From Schistosoma haematobium (taxonomy: Eukaryota > Platyhelminthes > Trematoda > Strigeidida > Schistosomatidae), in assembly GCF_000699445.3 (NCBI RefSeq), contig NC_067198.1, positions 42,711,691 through 42,775,690 on the forward strand: a stretch of DNA of 64,000 bases, given 5' to 3'. Each line of letters opens with the position of its first letter. The first letter of the stretch is position 1. Below the pieces are notes generated by a model. That model worked only from the letters and a program-made list of their open reading frames with translations, did not search any database and was not told the origin of the DNA. This document shows, in pieces, positions 23,153-36,027 of the stretch. Position numbers and translations under genes: made by a program.

Positions 23153-23507
23153 TGTAGTGTGGCGTCGAGTCGCGGTTGATTATGATCACCACTACAGGAA
23201 GACTACGTGCCAGTTAACCGGAAGATCCACCGTAGGCCAAATATCAGGAGATAGTTGATGGCTGTGGTAGAGATGTATTTGTTGGGGATCTCGTGGTATC
23301 GAAAGAATACCGAGATCGTGCAATGTTACAAGTGTGGTTAGTGGATGTAGCTGAATTCGTGCAAGGTCACAATCAATGGAAGAATGTATGTATTTTGGTC
23401 CAGTTAAACAAACATGTACGGTAAAGCAATCTCCAATACAGTTGGTTATAATGATAATTGTTTTCATTACACCGATCGCGTTCTCTTGATAAAAGTAGGT
23501 CACTATA
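23153..23507. mobile_element. Solo-LTR-like element, family 2
   Basis: 355 bp beginning TGTAGTGTGGCGTCGAG and ending GTAGGTCACTATA. It is closely similar to 31443-31805 over its full length and less so to 25690-26098. The terminal 7 bases are inverted copies of each other (TGTAGTG/CACTAYA). I do not see a target duplication for this copy. Confidence 0.65.
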
Positions 23508-25689
23508 CTAGTTTAAACTCAAAATTTGGGTATGGAAAAGTTGATGATTGTTGTTATTCGAATACCTGCAGAAAACGGTTGTTTGAATACTTACAGGCAG
23601 ATTGTCGATCTTATTTCGTTTGGAAAATTCTCACTTGCTTGAAAGCTAGTCAATAACTATTTTGTACTGTTACCGTGCACTATGTTGTGAGAGGGGAATC
23701 TTTGACTGTAGAATGCGAGACGTACTGCTGAGACTTTGTTAACACTTCTGCATCAAAATCATATCATTTAGGCACCTAGTTTTCTAATATATTTGAATTC
23801 GATTGAATAAAGGAAATTTGTGTGTTGTACAGAGCTTGTACTATACTTATTCCGGCGTAACTGAACAAACCGTGGTTCGTTAGGTTGCCAGCAGCGTTTA
23901 ATACAAATATGAGTTTTGATCGTTGCGGCGGCCTGATTAAAACAAGACTTTTTCGAGCGGATGTAAATAGGTCACTAGAGTATAGTAAGGCTTGACAACC
24001 GAAATGACAGTTTCCCCAGTTAAATGTAACTGCATTTTTTAGCCAGTAGAAGATTCTGAATCGTTGAAAAATGCTTTTAAATAAGTAATTCGACGAGCAC
24101 TTGGATCTGCATGTTAAGTCCGTCGGTTTTATCGATAATAATATTTCGTTATATTGCAGTAGATTCTCACTAACTTTACATCTAATAAGAATCGGTCTAA
24201 GAAGTATCATCTTTACGTATGGTCAAACTTTAACATATTGAAGAATAAGTAAGCTTTCCAGTATTAGACTTTAAAACGTTTACTAAGTACTTGTTAAAAT
24301 AAGTTTTAATATTAATCCTCTAGCCGTTTCCAGCAATAAAACTCATTCTTTATGGATTAAAGGTAACGACAACGTAGTACAATATTGAATACGTAAACGT
24401 TACGAAAAATGTCAATAAACAACAATTATGTGCTCAGAGAGTCTGAATACTAACTGCTATATTCCTTTGGTTTATTATCATATAGTAGATAAAGGATACA
24501 AATAACAAACACTTCCATAGAAACCTGCAGAGGAAAAGTGGTAGGTAAATAGACGATAATCACAAACGGATTTATATGGTTGTCGATGGATGGTTAAACT
24601 TAAGAACGTAGTAATATCAGCCATAAAGATTCCGGGGTTAGTAGAAGGTGTGCTTAAAATTGAGCTTATCTGACGACTTGGACGTACTAGTCTACTACCA
24701 ATATCAAACTTCGGAATGGTCGCTCACCCAAACACTAGTGATTCGACCTTATATGCCAGTGCCAAATTAAGAGATGACTAAGAAAAATTATGGGACAAGG
24801 CCCGTTTGACAAGCGATGGAAGGGTCAGGCACTTCAAATTGGGCAAGAGGTCACCTCAGCCAGGGTCAGCATGGGAATACACAAAACCTTCATTTCCCAA
24901 AGGTTATTTTCAACATTCAAGGGTAAATAAATGAATCCACCTATGAGTGGTTTAGTATTCGTCTACAGTGTGTTGTGTATGTTATGCTACGTATTCATTG
25001 CACCAATCATCACCATCGTTAATCCTCCCCTGTTTAAACTCTCTAGTCCATTGACGATACACAGAGTATTGTTTTAGTGGATCTAAAATTTCCTCTCTTC
25101 AGCTTCCAGGTATGAGAACAATTGTTAAAAGGTTACAAAATTTAGGGGGTCTTGAGATCAAGTATTGTCGAGGAAATTGTCGATTCCCACTCATGATATT
25201 ATGGCATTTAAAAGGAATGACGCTATTTCTAACAGGCAAGAAGTGAACGACTAGTTGCTTTAAAAGATATTCTGCAGATACACGGCTCTGAACCGGCCAG
25301 TCCAATCGGTCTTCACATTGAAAAGAGAATTACCAAAAATGTGGATTGGTGTCGTGAATAATATAGTGGTCCGGTTGCGGAACCAGAGACTATGAACGTA
25401 CTTACGTTGGAAGAGAAGACATAACAGCTTGAGCACGTTACTAGTAAAGTGTAATCTAGTGTTTGTAAAAAAATTTTAAATGGCAAGCCTGTTAGACATG
25501 TAAGCTTTGGTGTGTTTATCGTAGGTTTATGTCGACAAAATGTCAGTAGATGAAACTAGCCAATATTTTCTACCATTAGTCATGCGTGAACGCATTGGAT
25601 TTCATTATCCAAACCTGCAGAACGCCTTCACTAATAACTAAATATTGAGCGTTTTTGAGTTTGGCCTAGACTATGGACCTTTAAACGTT
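23508..25689. other. No gene recognised; unassigned GC-richer patch near 24.7 kb
   Basis: The 144-residue minus frame at 24210-23776 shows no motif I recognise, and its codon use does not differ from the surroundings. The 24700-24900 stretch is less AT-rich and looks like old element sequence, but I cannot place it. Confidence 0.4.
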
Positions 25690-26098
25690 TGTAGCGTGGT
25701 GTCGAGTTGAGATTAACTATGAACACCGCTACCAAGAAACACGTGCCAAATAAATCAGAAGGCGAGGGTTGGACGTAACCAAATAGATCCATAAAACCCC
25801 CGAGAAGCCAAATATCAGAAGGCAGTTAATGGACCAAGTCGAGTTATATTTGCTGGCGATCTCGTGGCATCGAGAGGATACCGAGATCGTGCCAGGATAC
25901 AACCTTGGTTACAGAAGGTAACCGAATTCGTGCGAAGTTACAATCAAAGTGTGTAAGAATAAGAATGGAAGCATGAAATAGCTGTCATTAGCACAGTCAA
26001 ACAAAAGCACGTTAAAACAAACACTGGTACAGTTGGTTATAATAATAGTTGTTTTTAATAAACCAGTCGTGTTCTCGTGATAAATGTGAGTCACTACA
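25690..26098. mobile_element. Solo-LTR-like element, family 2, with target duplication
   Basis: 409 bp beginning TGTAGCGTGGTGTCGAG and ending GAGTCACTACA, flanked by CGTT at 25686-25689 and 26099-26102. It is longer than its relatives through an internal insertion around 25750-25830. Confidence 0.75.
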
Positions 26099-26168
26099 CG
26101 TTAATGACGCGCAATAATGGGAAAAGTCTGATATGGATGGATGCAAATGAAACTTTTGAACAAGGTGA

Positions 26169-26334
26169 TATAATGTTTCGAATTATTTGAATTATAGCAC
26201 GAACTAGGAGTCCCAGAAATAACGTAATTGAATTAAGAAGTGAGACACGAGCACAAACGAACGTATTGTATTTGGAATTCGAAATCGTGCAATCAACAAG
26301 TACAAAGGTATCATTAGTTCATTCAGACACCACA
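26169..26334 (-). repeat. 3' LTR of the gag-bearing element
   Basis: 166 bp, matching 28088-28253 with four differences by eye, all transitions. Confidence 0.85.
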
Positions 26335-26578
26335 TCCGCCACAGCTTAAATAGGAGTAAAAGTGTTTTTAATCGGTTGTACGTCTTCTTGTTAAGTTCAT
26401 CCTGAGTCTGTCCGACATTGTATTGGATAGAAACTTTGTAGTATCTAGAATGTGCTCATTAGTATTGAAATTAACAAACGAAATCGGAACAGACTCACCT
26501 GGAATTGTATACAATCAGCATGTCGATTTTGTACCGAAATCATTAATATCTAGAATTAGAACCATAGATTTTTCAACA

Positions 26579-28076
26579 CTATCCTCCCCCACGAAATAAT
26601 GTTGGATCTTTATATCTCCAAGTTATGAATAATGTGGCTTCATTTAAAACATATTTCTCACATTGACTAGAGTATACATTGGAAGGGGATCTGTGATAAG
26701 GATGAACAGCAGTTGATATGAAATCATCCGAATTGTAATCAAACTCGAGGTCACTTAGTACTCGTGCTTCGCATTGAGTAGGTTTTTCACAAGGATCAAA
26801 CGCATTATGAGGATAGGTAATATATGATATGACATCAGGATTTGATTCTTCTGAAATATTCTCATGAAATTCATTAGGACTGTCATTGCAGAGCGTAGGA
26901 TCGTTAGAAAAATCAGCATCTATCCAAACCACATCAGGTTTTCGATCATGATTAGGTTCATTTAGCATATTGTAGCGGTAAATAAATCCCCAAAATAAAT
27001 AGCCCTGTAAGTTTTCGACATTGGATGCTGACCATATGTTTCAGTGGACTCATCTAGCTGAAGGCGCTCGGTCAGGCATCCGCACCAGTTCACGTGTGGT
27101 AACGCCGTGCTCAACATCTACCGCAATCGCTAGTCAGATTAGATCAGAGAATTCCGATATATTGGTTATCGCCAGATACACTCTTCCGATCTCAACTCTG
27201 TCTTTTGATTTCTCTCGGTGGGTACAAATCACATTAGGTGTTACCGGTAAAAGCGTTGTCAAACACTGAATACCTGTGTCATCTTCAATATTTTCCTCAG
27301 AATTGCAATTAATTTCATTAGAAATATGTGAGTCATTAGGAAAAGTCATACCTGGTACAATAGCATGAGAATTCTGATAAATCGGTTGATTGGGAACTGT
27401 TGTCTCACAAGAATTCTGGATTTCATTTAACTCTGAACTGCCATAGGACTCTGCACTGTCTTTTGAAATCGTTGATAAAAATAAATGATCATCATGAATA
27501 CTCGACTCAGTAGAATCAGAATTACACGAATTAATATTAGTTGCAGTAAGATGAACATTAGCATTACAAACTGACTGAACATGTCCAATATCACGACATT
27601 TGAAGCACTTAGAATTACGAAATTTACATGAATTAGAAGAGTGGAACTTGCAACAGGACAAACACTGACCAAACTTGTGCCCATCTTCGTGAAATGCATT
27701 TCAACTCCTCAATGAATTGTCTTCAAAATCTTGAGTATGAACTGGGTTGGGATGGTGTAATGTAGTGGAATTTTTTATATCTTTATGAATCATTTTACGA
27801 AATCTTCCTCCTTTACGACATTCGAAATTTGTATACTGAATATAGTCTAGCAGCAGTTCCTTGAGAGCTGTATAAGGAAGCGAAATGGGCTTTTCCGGCA
27901 TAGCCAGTTTTTAATAAGCTGCATGCTTCTTTTCCAATGAATGTGAGGAAGTGTGCCACAATATTAATATCCTCATCATCTTCCTTGGTCATAGCCCAGA
28001 TTTCGAACCTTTCAAAGTAATCTTCAAAAACTTCCGAAGTTGAAGGAATATCTAACTTTTCCATTACAGGCTCCAT
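26579..28076 (-). pseudogene. gag with zinc knuckle fused by deletion to the 3' coding end
   Basis: Starts with ATG at 28076, about 12 bases inside the 5' LTR: M-E-P-V-M-E-K-L-D-I-P and F-E-D-Y-F-E-R-F-E-I-W, then after a frameshift near 27900 E-K-P-I-S-L-P-Y-T-A-L-K-E-L-L-L. This is a Gypsy-type capsid pattern. A C-C-H-C knuckle, C-F-K-C-R-D-I-G-H-V-Q-S-V-C, lies at about 27610-27570. The frame stops at 27134. After a 165-base stretch with stops, the same frame resumes at 26968 and ends R-Y-K-D-P-T-L-F-R-G-G-G at 26579. The pol domains should lie between these points, so a deletion of several kilobases is inferred. Confidence 0.75.
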
Positions 28077-28087
28077 CGCGACGCCAG

Positions 28088-28253
28088 TATAATGTTTTGA
28101 ATTATTTGAATTATAGCACGAACTAGGAGTCCCAGAAATAACGCAATTGAATTAAGAAGTGAGACACGAGCACAAACGAACGTATTGTATTTGGAATTCG
28201 AAATCGTGTAATCAACAAGTACAAAGGTATCATTAGTTCATTCAAACACCACA
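28088..28253 (-). repeat. 5' LTR of the gag-bearing element
   Basis: 166 bp; the minus strand begins TGTGGTGTTTGAATG and ends near AACATTATA. Pairs with 26169-26334. Confidence 0.85.
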
Positions 28254-28258
28254 GGTGA

Positions 28259-31200
28259 TTTGGATCTAAGCGCGGAATCGTTCTTTTTGTACAATGAAGA
28301 GCCTGATAAATGAAGTGAAATCTATATGATTCAGCAACCATTAGTTTGTTGTATCACCGAAAATCTTAGTCTGACATGAAATTTCAAATGTGAACGGTAA
28401 TGATCAATTACTCCGGTTTCCTATCATCACCTAATCGGAACAAAAAACGCTCGTATGTTTAGGTTATGTACGCCCCATATTTGCAGGATTATTAGCACCC
28501 GTTAAACTGCATATTAAGGTCTAATGAAAAGTACCTTACTGTGGTGTTTATGAATTTTAAAATTCACAGTAATACTAATAGGCCTAGGCCGGAGCATGGT
28601 TCGTGGATTGACCTCTGCTCAAGCATATCAAAAATCTATAACGAGCACTAACGTTTGTATAGCAACGTAGAAAACTGTAAAAATCCGTGCTTCTGAAAAA
28701 GTAGCGATCAGTACAAAATAAATGGAATATACGTGAACAATACTTTCTACAGTACGTACAGTAACCAACTACAACACTTTTTATACTTAATCATAGAATA
28801 TAACTGGGATAAAATGTTAAGAATGTGGAATTATTACTTAAAAACGTGAGAAAAGGGGGCTTGACAGTCTACGGACAGTTTTCTTAGCAAAAGCGATAAG
28901 GGTATGCCGAACTTATTGAGGCTAAAAGTTGGCAGTCTGCTACTCGACATTTCAAGTCTTCCAATCAAATAGGAAAACAGAGCATCTATCTATCAAAGAT
29001 AAACGAATATGATCAGGCCTTATAGGACCAATCAAGATCAAAATTTTCTAATATGGCAACCCACAGAAATAAAAAACAAGCAAATCAATGGTGAAACAGT
29101 GATCAAATTTTCAAAGTAGTTGAAAAAATTTGTCAGAGTCCGGGGATTATATATGCTATAATGATGATATCAGACAACTTATAGGTACTGAAAATATAAA
29201 GAGTAATGGAAACAATATCACATTCAAGAAAGGGAACCGCAAAGATATATATATATAGTGTATATATTGGGGGTTTTTCAGTACACACTTGGACGGATAT
29301 ATAACAAAAAGGTTTTACAGTATCATCGAAACGTTCAGTTACTTACTTAAACTTATAAAACCGTAATTGTTTCAAGGACCACAATGGTATAACCAATACG
29401 CTATTAGTTGTTCATAAAGTATCTCGAATGTTGGAAGAACAAAATAAAAATGACGAAATTGACCACCACTGAGATGTTTGTGCCACCAAAGTTTGGTACC
29501 TAACAGCGATGAATTACTGGGTTCAGTTAATTTCAGAGGATAAGATTTTTGTTGGAGGTGTTGACCAGCTGTGTCTTTTATGATCACTAGCTAGCATATA
29601 TTTATAGTGATAACTCTGAATACACCGCTGTAGATTCTACGAAACATGTAATTGAACAAATTTAAGAGCAATCTACTGTAAGTCTTGTGGGCTGGTATAA
29701 CTTCTCTGGGTGTTCATAAGTTTGTGGATTATTGAATTCTCATCGCCTTACCTCAGTGTTAACACATTTTATTTAAGAACTCTGAACGACAAAGAAAGCA
29801 AACTTAAGCCCTCTTAGTAGGGAGTATTACGGCAAATAAACGAAGTATTTTGTTTCTTATACATTAGTGTTGATACATTTAAATTTGTAATTTAAGTTTT
29901 GCACATGCATTATCCCTAGTTTGACACGTTAGTTTGTGCTGAAATGTTTAACTGTCGGCTGCATTCTTACTTCTAGCTTTGTATATATGAATTTAGACGT
30001 TATAAACCGTAGTTTTAAAAGCTTAAAATTATTTTTGAATCCGCAACATATTGCAAAGAACGAGTCAGGCATTCTACAATCACGGATTACATACAAAATC
30101 TATTCGGATTTGTTCTATTTCGGTTCACTTTTGGCGTTGTAAGTTTGATGACACTGTTCTGTGGGTTTATAAAAGTCAAAAGACATACAAAATTAATTTT
30201 AAAAAATCCGAATCTAAATGGATTTTATGTATGACATTCGATTGCAGTGACCTATTGAACTTAATTATTCAGAAGAATATAAACCCTAAAGCACTTCACA
30301 AGCCTAAAATATTTCAGTCTCTTAAAATCTGGATGCTGACAATGGGAGTGGTTTCTCAAAGCTTTAATGTACACAAAGTGATGTGCATCATTTGAACAGA
30401 ATCTAGTAAAGTTCTGACCTAGAGATTAAGTTTAGTCGTAATGTTTCTTAAGTAATAATATATTTCGTTGATTGGTTTCAACTGCTTAGGCTGCTGATCA
30501 TGTACACCATATGTCCAAATTTCACCTAGACGATAGATAACAGGATTTTCTCAACCATATTGATTTTCAAAGTCGTCCATTGTTTCCAGAAAGCATTTTT
30601 GGCAGAGGTATTGTACAATCAAGCAATCACTACCACACATAGGGTCGGATCTGTAATAAACCTAAAATGTTAATATCGAAATGCTAGCAGAGACGTTGAG
30701 TAGAGATACGTAAAGAAACTAGTTAATGACATGCAAGTACGAATAAGTAAACATTATATCGACGTTGCTTGTAATTTTTTGGATGTTTCGTTTTCTCAGC
30801 GTCCAAAATACCCACAATCACATCATTTATTAAGTAGTTCTGAGATGTAACATATAATTCAAGTCAATACGGTATGTTGAACCAGATAATAAGGAAACAT
30901 GCGATTTGTAAATATATGTGGTAGTGATATTAGGAATCTGTCAGCGTGGCAGCTGATTGAACAGGAACAAGGAGTGGTTTCGGTAGCGGTGTATTCTGAA
31001 AGTGACAATCAATGTGTCGTGTAAACAGTATGTCAGGAAATTCAGTGTTGCAACTAAACAACAATTTATAGTCAATCACAGTGAGTACACATATGAAATA
31101 ATGTTACGAAAAATGCATATTATAAAAAAACAAAGATTGTTTGCAATTTAAGGATGTATTCAATACCTCAGAGAAGTCAGTATCACAATGAAATCTTCTT

Positions 31201-31438
31201 ATCGTCTCTTTTCAGCAGTCCATAGAAGAAAATATTTTGTGGCTTTAGATATTCCCAATCGAATAAAATGTGTACCGAAACTTTTACTGCCATGCTAGAC
31301 AGGTTTATCAGTGCAAAATTTAAGGGCTTAGTCGCCAATTAGACTTCTACGGTAAGTGACTCCTAAGTATTTCTTTAAAATGTCAAATAGTGTTATTTGT
31401 TTTCTACACTTGAATGCATAAAATGGCCAAGTGTTGTG
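28259..31438. other. No gene or element recognised
   Basis: AT-rich. The longest frames (114 residues at 30051-30395 plus, 71 residues at 29587-29372 minus) show no family motif. A TA run lies near 29248-29260. Confidence 0.45.
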
Positions 31439-31442
31439 AAGG

Positions 31443-31805
31443 TGTAGTGTGGCGTCGAGTCGCGGTTGATTATGATCACCACTACAGGAAGACTACGTGC
31501 TAGTTAACCAATAAGATCCCCCGTAAGTCAAATATCAGGAGATAGTTGATGGCTGTGGTAGAGATGTATTTGTTGGGGATCTCGTGGTATCAAAAGAATA
31601 CCGAGATCGTGCCATGTTACAAATGCGGTTACTAAGCGTAACCGAATTCGTGCAAGGTCGCAATCAATGGAAGAAAGTATGGAAGAATGTCTTTAGTACA
31701 GATAAACAAGCAAGTACAGTAAAACAATCACTGGCACAATTGGTTATAATAATAATTGTTTCCATTAAACCAATAGCGTCCTCTTGATAAAAGTAGGTCA
31801 CTACA
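31443..31805. mobile_element. Solo-LTR-like element, family 2, with target duplication
   Basis: 363 bp beginning TGTAGTGTGGCGTCGAG and ending GTAGGTCACTACA, flanked by AAGG at 31439-31442 and 31806-31809. Very similar to 23153-23507. Confidence 0.8.
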
Positions 31806-31809
31806 AAGG

Positions 31810-33165
31810 CACTTACTATGGCCTTGAAGTCAGTTATGATATTCTAGCTGGTTGATATGTGGCTGAGGCTGGCCTCAATATATTCATTATTCGCCAGACG
31901 TGTCTTACCAAACACTTATGGTAGTTTTTCGTTCATTTAGTGATTAAGTGCTGTATGGTGGTGTGTAATTTACACCGAAGATTTCATTTAGTGTTCTCAG
32001 GTTTGTTACATCCGTGTTTTTCACCGGATATGCCGATCGCCGTTACGTTGCAGGTGTTCATAGATAATAGTTACGGATAACTTCAAATGATTGAGATGAA
32101 ATCTAGATGAAAATTACACTCTAAAACTTAGCACTTGCTAATGATCTAGTATTTTTCAAGTTAAAGCAAGTAAACTAATCTGAAATTAGTGTCTGCCTTT
32201 ATGTACAGTAAACTTTAGTTAATTTTCATCACAGGTCAATTATAGCGATCAAACTATTCAAACTTGTGAAAATCAGGAGTTTTCAGTAATTTAGAACAAC
32301 TTAGTTAAGATCTTACAGAACATTTTGATTCCATGTTTAAAAGGTCCTACTACGCTTCTGACCCTGAACAACCTTCAATGACATTAGGAGGTTTACGGTA
32401 TTCATTAGATTGTGAGACCACAGAATGCATAATCAAGAGTTCTTCGTTAAAGGAGAATGATGCGAGGATATGTAGAGTGTTTTTATATGAATTTAGGTCT
32501 TTTAAAGATTAACAGTTGATTTTTACATCTTAAATCAAACAATTTATCTGCACACTAGCGCGTTTTCCCAGTGTAAACCAGTTCCTTTCTAGTATATATG
32601 AATATACTGAGATTTCTGTGAACATCTGAGCATCATATCTACTAATTGCTATATCACTAGTGAAATGATCAATCCAAACGTTTGTTTTGAACATACAAAA
32701 AAAAACTGATTCTTATTGATTTCTTTTCATTAGTGCTGGCATTCTTCATGCAATTTAATCTTTTTTACCATTACTGAACGTTTTAAGCACTCCGTTAGTA
32801 TGTGTTGAATTGTGTTACCAGTTAGGTGATTGGTAATTGGTACTAACTTTTCCGATTTCATGAAAAGTACCAAAAGTCACCAAATTGATCCTGGTTAGCT
32901 CAGCTGTATAACATACTTTGACTAACGTCGTGGATGAAGGTTACTTATTTTGAATGACAAAAATTTTTTAAACATTTCTCTTAGTATAGCTGATCTGGAT
33001 TTAAGAAGCCTTAGTTTGAAATAACTTAACAATTTACCAATACTGGTGATCCATCATTACTCAAACTGTTCAATAAACAAAAAAGTAAGGACTATGGTTG
33101 CTAATAAATCCAAAAGCGAATAACGAACAGTTAGAATTCAAATAAACACGAAAATTTCTAGAAAG
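31810..33165. other. No gene recognised
   Basis: Only a short box-A-like GGTTAGCTCAGC near 32890 stands out, without a partner box B, so I do not call a SINE. Confidence 0.45.
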
Positions 33166-33169
33166 CTTG

Positions 33170-33240
33170 TGCTGATGATGTCATTCAGAAGGACGATGAA
33201 AGCTCCACAACCAAACCATCCAGCTCAGAGAACAATACTC
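33170..33240. repeat. Fragment of the dispersed repeat seen at 10640-10761
   Basis: Shares GTGCTGATGATGTC, the following GACGATGAAAG block and the CTCCACAACCAAAC stretch with the 10640-10761 region, there rearranged into a hairpin. Confidence 0.55.
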
Positions 33241-33848
33241 TATCAAGATCATATTGATTATTTACCAGTGAGAATGAAATAGCAATTTGATAACATCTAA
33301 AACGCTGTTTTTTACGACATATATTTGATACCAAAACGTTGTTTTTGTTACTAGGGTCTCTTGATCTGTCTGCCTAATTTAAAGAATATTGATCGATCAG
33401 AGTCAATTAAAGAGATACTTGTAAACTACATTTAACTAAGATTATTTAATTTGATAAAATTCTTTTTCTATAATGAGCCAACGAAACTCTTCACTTAATT
33501 TTGGCCTTTCAGCATTTCCAAGACCGTTAAATTAAGTATTTTCAAAAAAAATATTGAGTTGGCATACACTCAGTGCCTTGTGAAAAAGAACTTACAATGA
33601 TAATCTGCCAATTTGGATAACTACTGGTATATTTTAAATAAAAGGTGGCAATCATAATTTATTAGTCTTAAAGAATATATGTATGATGGATGCTAGTCAC
33701 TCTAGCTGCACTAGTGTTGGGCTATATATCCATTTAGCTAAATAGTGCCTAGTAAAATGAGCTAAACTTCTAGGAGGATAATGGAAAAAGAAACTCAAAT
33801 AAATTTCACAAGATCATTAGCACTGGCTCACAAAGAGGGAGTTAATTA

Positions 33849-34089
33849 TGGTAGTGACGAGAACGCGAGTGGGGACAATTGAATGTATTTGGCACGAAAT
33901 CTGAGAACCATATAGTAAATAGTTAAGCTGCGAAATATCAATCCATCGTCTCAAATTTGATTGTTCATGCATTTTCATACCGATTGCGTTCCGTTTCCGT
34001 TCTTTCCTTATCGATCTTCTACTGAAATACATTCTATTTTTGACTATCGTTATATACTACTTATATGGGTATAAGTAACCCACACCACA
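33849..34089 (+). mobile_element. Solo-LTR-like element, family 1, internally deleted
   Basis: Begins TGGTAGTGACGAGAACGCGAG, which aligns with the family-1 start, and ends AACCCACACCACA. About 240 bp against about 300 in intact relatives, with a loss inside the first half. No target duplication seen, so it may be one end of a lost larger element. Confidence 0.7.
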
Positions 34090-35009
34090 CTCGTCCCCCT
34101 CCCCTTTAAAGCATTCGTTCTTGACGTGGTTCTGCTTGTCGTGCCACTTTCTTCTTCTCTACAGTCTATGCCGTGCTCTCCGCCAAAATGTCGAGTCTAC
34201 ATGTCTAGCATACATTCAACAGAACCAGAGAAAATGATAGAATAAAGTTGATGTGTAACTTTTACAACGTAGTTTTTCTTTATCTAGTTAACAAATAACT
34301 ATTTTGAGTTATTTATTTATTTACTTAAATAATATGAAAATTAGTATAAATGAATTTTGAAATAAATATATGACATAAAGAAAAACTATATTAAACTGTG
34401 AAGAGATAGATGATGGAGGGTGTATCTCATCAACGAATGATTATTATTTATTTGTTTATTCGAACACATAAATATTGGTGCAAGAGGGAACCAAATATAT
34501 ATGTGCCACACAAAACAATGAGAATTTGAAGGGAAAAAAGGTGCTAGGGTTGAAGCCATCACGAGTTCACTCAATCTGCGAACGAGAAACAAGACTCGGT
34601 GACCAAAGACTAGTAAGCTAGCTATTGATGCGTCCCAGCCTCGCTAACTAGAGGGAGAATTCCAAGCTTTTGATGTGGAGGTATATTCTGCAAACAGACA
34701 GAAACAAGCGATAACAACAAACACAATTCAAAACGTATATATACAGTACAAAACCGTCCCTGGGAAGAGTTATCAAATAGCATACTAAGAAACGCAACGG
34801 ACCAATAGCATTTGAGATATTTCCTAGTGGGAAATACGACATGAAGGTGACAAGAGCGCCTTTGGTGCGAAAACAAAGAAATTCAAATTCTCTAAATAAA
34901 ATTACAAAATTAGGTCCTTTCTCAAGTGAGTTCTGGAGATCTGACGTCCCCAACAGAAGGTAAGGAGTGTGAAAAAAGAAGAGCAATAACGGACAGATTA
35001 GTGTAAGTT

Positions 35010-35072
35010 AGTGTAATAATAATAACAATAATAATAATAATAATAACAATAATAATAATAATAATAATAATG
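35010..35072. repeat. (AAT/AAC)n microsatellite
   Basis: Interrupted AAT run with AAC variants. Confidence 0.9.
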
Positions 35073-35139
35073 GGGGAAACGAAAAGGTACAATCGGAAGA
35101 AATTTTTCAGTTAAAGAATAAACAACCACTTTTTATGAA

Positions 35140-35440
35140 CAAAATAAAAGATTACAGCAGGATCGCCAATGGCTTCTATTCTGAGCCATAACTGATAACG
35201 CCTCTAGCCACTGTGTCGCACGATCTCTAGGACCCCAACCAGGGAGTCGTGAAGGACCAACAGAAGCCAACCCTTTGCAGCTTTATTTCATACCACGACA
35301 CCATGTCATACACTGACCACCTCTCTGCTTTTTCCAACCAGTCCCATAGTCGGCAAATATTTCACGACGTGGAATTCTCTGGGACGACATTCGTAGTACA
35401 TGTCCAAGCCACCGAAGTCGGTGTTTCAAAATGGCAGTTG
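35140..35440 (-). mobile_element. LINE 3' fragment (reverse-transcriptase C-terminal region)
   Basis: The minus strand reads H-R-L-R-W-L-G-H-V-L-R-M-S, then G-T-G-W-K-K, R-G-G-Q-C-M-T-W-C-R-G-M-K, a stop, and P-G-W-G-P-R-D-R-A-T-Q-W-L-E-A-L. These are homologous to the LINE-A end at 16940-17215 but a clearly different subfamily. 5'-truncated at a TTATTG-rich stretch near 35440. Confidence 0.8.
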
Positions 35441-35714
35441 GCATCACATTATTATTGTTGTTGTTATTATTACTTTTATCATTGTTATTATTTTTTACGT
35501 CATTTATTCACGCCCTTTTATTTCCACTCTGTGTATCCTTATCCTATGGTGGAAACTCGGTTCTATCTAAACATTCTCGAGTCACTGGCTGGCTGAACAT
35601 TGTATGCTACCACCAACGAATGATTACACAAGTAAGACTAAGTGAACAGGAGTTATCTTAACAATAGTACTTATATAGATGTATATCTTTTGATCAAGCA
35701 CATAATAGCCACAT

Positions 35715-36027
35715 TGTGGTGTGAGCTACTTATATCCACATAAGTAGTATATAACGATAGTCAAAAATAGAATGTATTTCAGTAGAAGATCCATAAGGAA
35801 AGAGTGGAAACGGAACGTAATTGGTATGAAAATACAGGAAACATGAAATTTGAGACTATGAACTGATATTTGTAAAAGAAAAAGTCAAGTTTGAGACAAT
35901 GGATTGTTATTTTATTAGGTATTATTAGGTATTTACTGTATAATTCTCAGATTTTACTAAGATGTTCTGTAATATTGGTTTGAAATACGTTCGATTGCCC
36001 TTCCCGCTCGTGTTCTTGTTCACTACA
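35715..36027 (-). mobile_element. Solo-LTR-like element, family 1
   Basis: 313 bp; the minus strand begins TGTAGTGAACAAGAACACGAG and ends GCTCACACCACA. The flanks ACAT and ATAT (35711-35714, 36028-36031) are a possible diverged 4-bp duplication. It has the same terminal hairpin as the copy at 7989. Confidence 0.75.

Larger units (their letters stand above)
26169..28253 (-). mobile_element. Short LTR retrotransposon keeping gag but lacking most of pol
   Basis: 2,085 bp bounded by two 166-bp direct repeats and a 5-bp target duplication GGTGA (26164-26168 and 28254-28258). The coding sense is minus, so the 5' LTR is at 28253-28088. A CTGGCGTCGCG stretch just inside it is a possible primer-binding site, and the gag start follows at once. 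Gag and the extreme C-terminal coding end remain, while protease, reverse transcriptase, RNase H and integrase are missing. Family resemblance is to schistosome Gypsy-type elements. Confidence 0.85.

Noticed and set aside
23776..24210. 144-residue minus-strand protein
   Set aside because: No recognisable motif, splice context or homologous copy in the window; length alone is not enough.
24700..24900. Gene or known repeat in the GC-richer patch
   Set aside because: Stops in all frames and no family that I can name.
27020..27070. Hammerhead-like GATGAGTCCACTGAAAC on the minus strand inside the LTR element
   Set aside because: The core order is wrong (C-T-A-G-A-T-G-A) and stems I and III do not form.
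30051..30395. 114-residue plus-strand protein
   Set aside because: AT-rich random frame without motif; start and stop not supported by context.
30480..30660. Minus-strand cysteine-containing reading (C-G-S-D-C-L ... C-Q-K-C-F-L)
   Set aside because: Suggestive of an exon or element piece, but it has a stop and no clear splice sites; I could not assign it.
34090..34210. Internal region of an LTR retrotransposon after the LTR-like element at 33849
   Set aside because: No primer-binding-like site, coding sequence or second LTR could be found.
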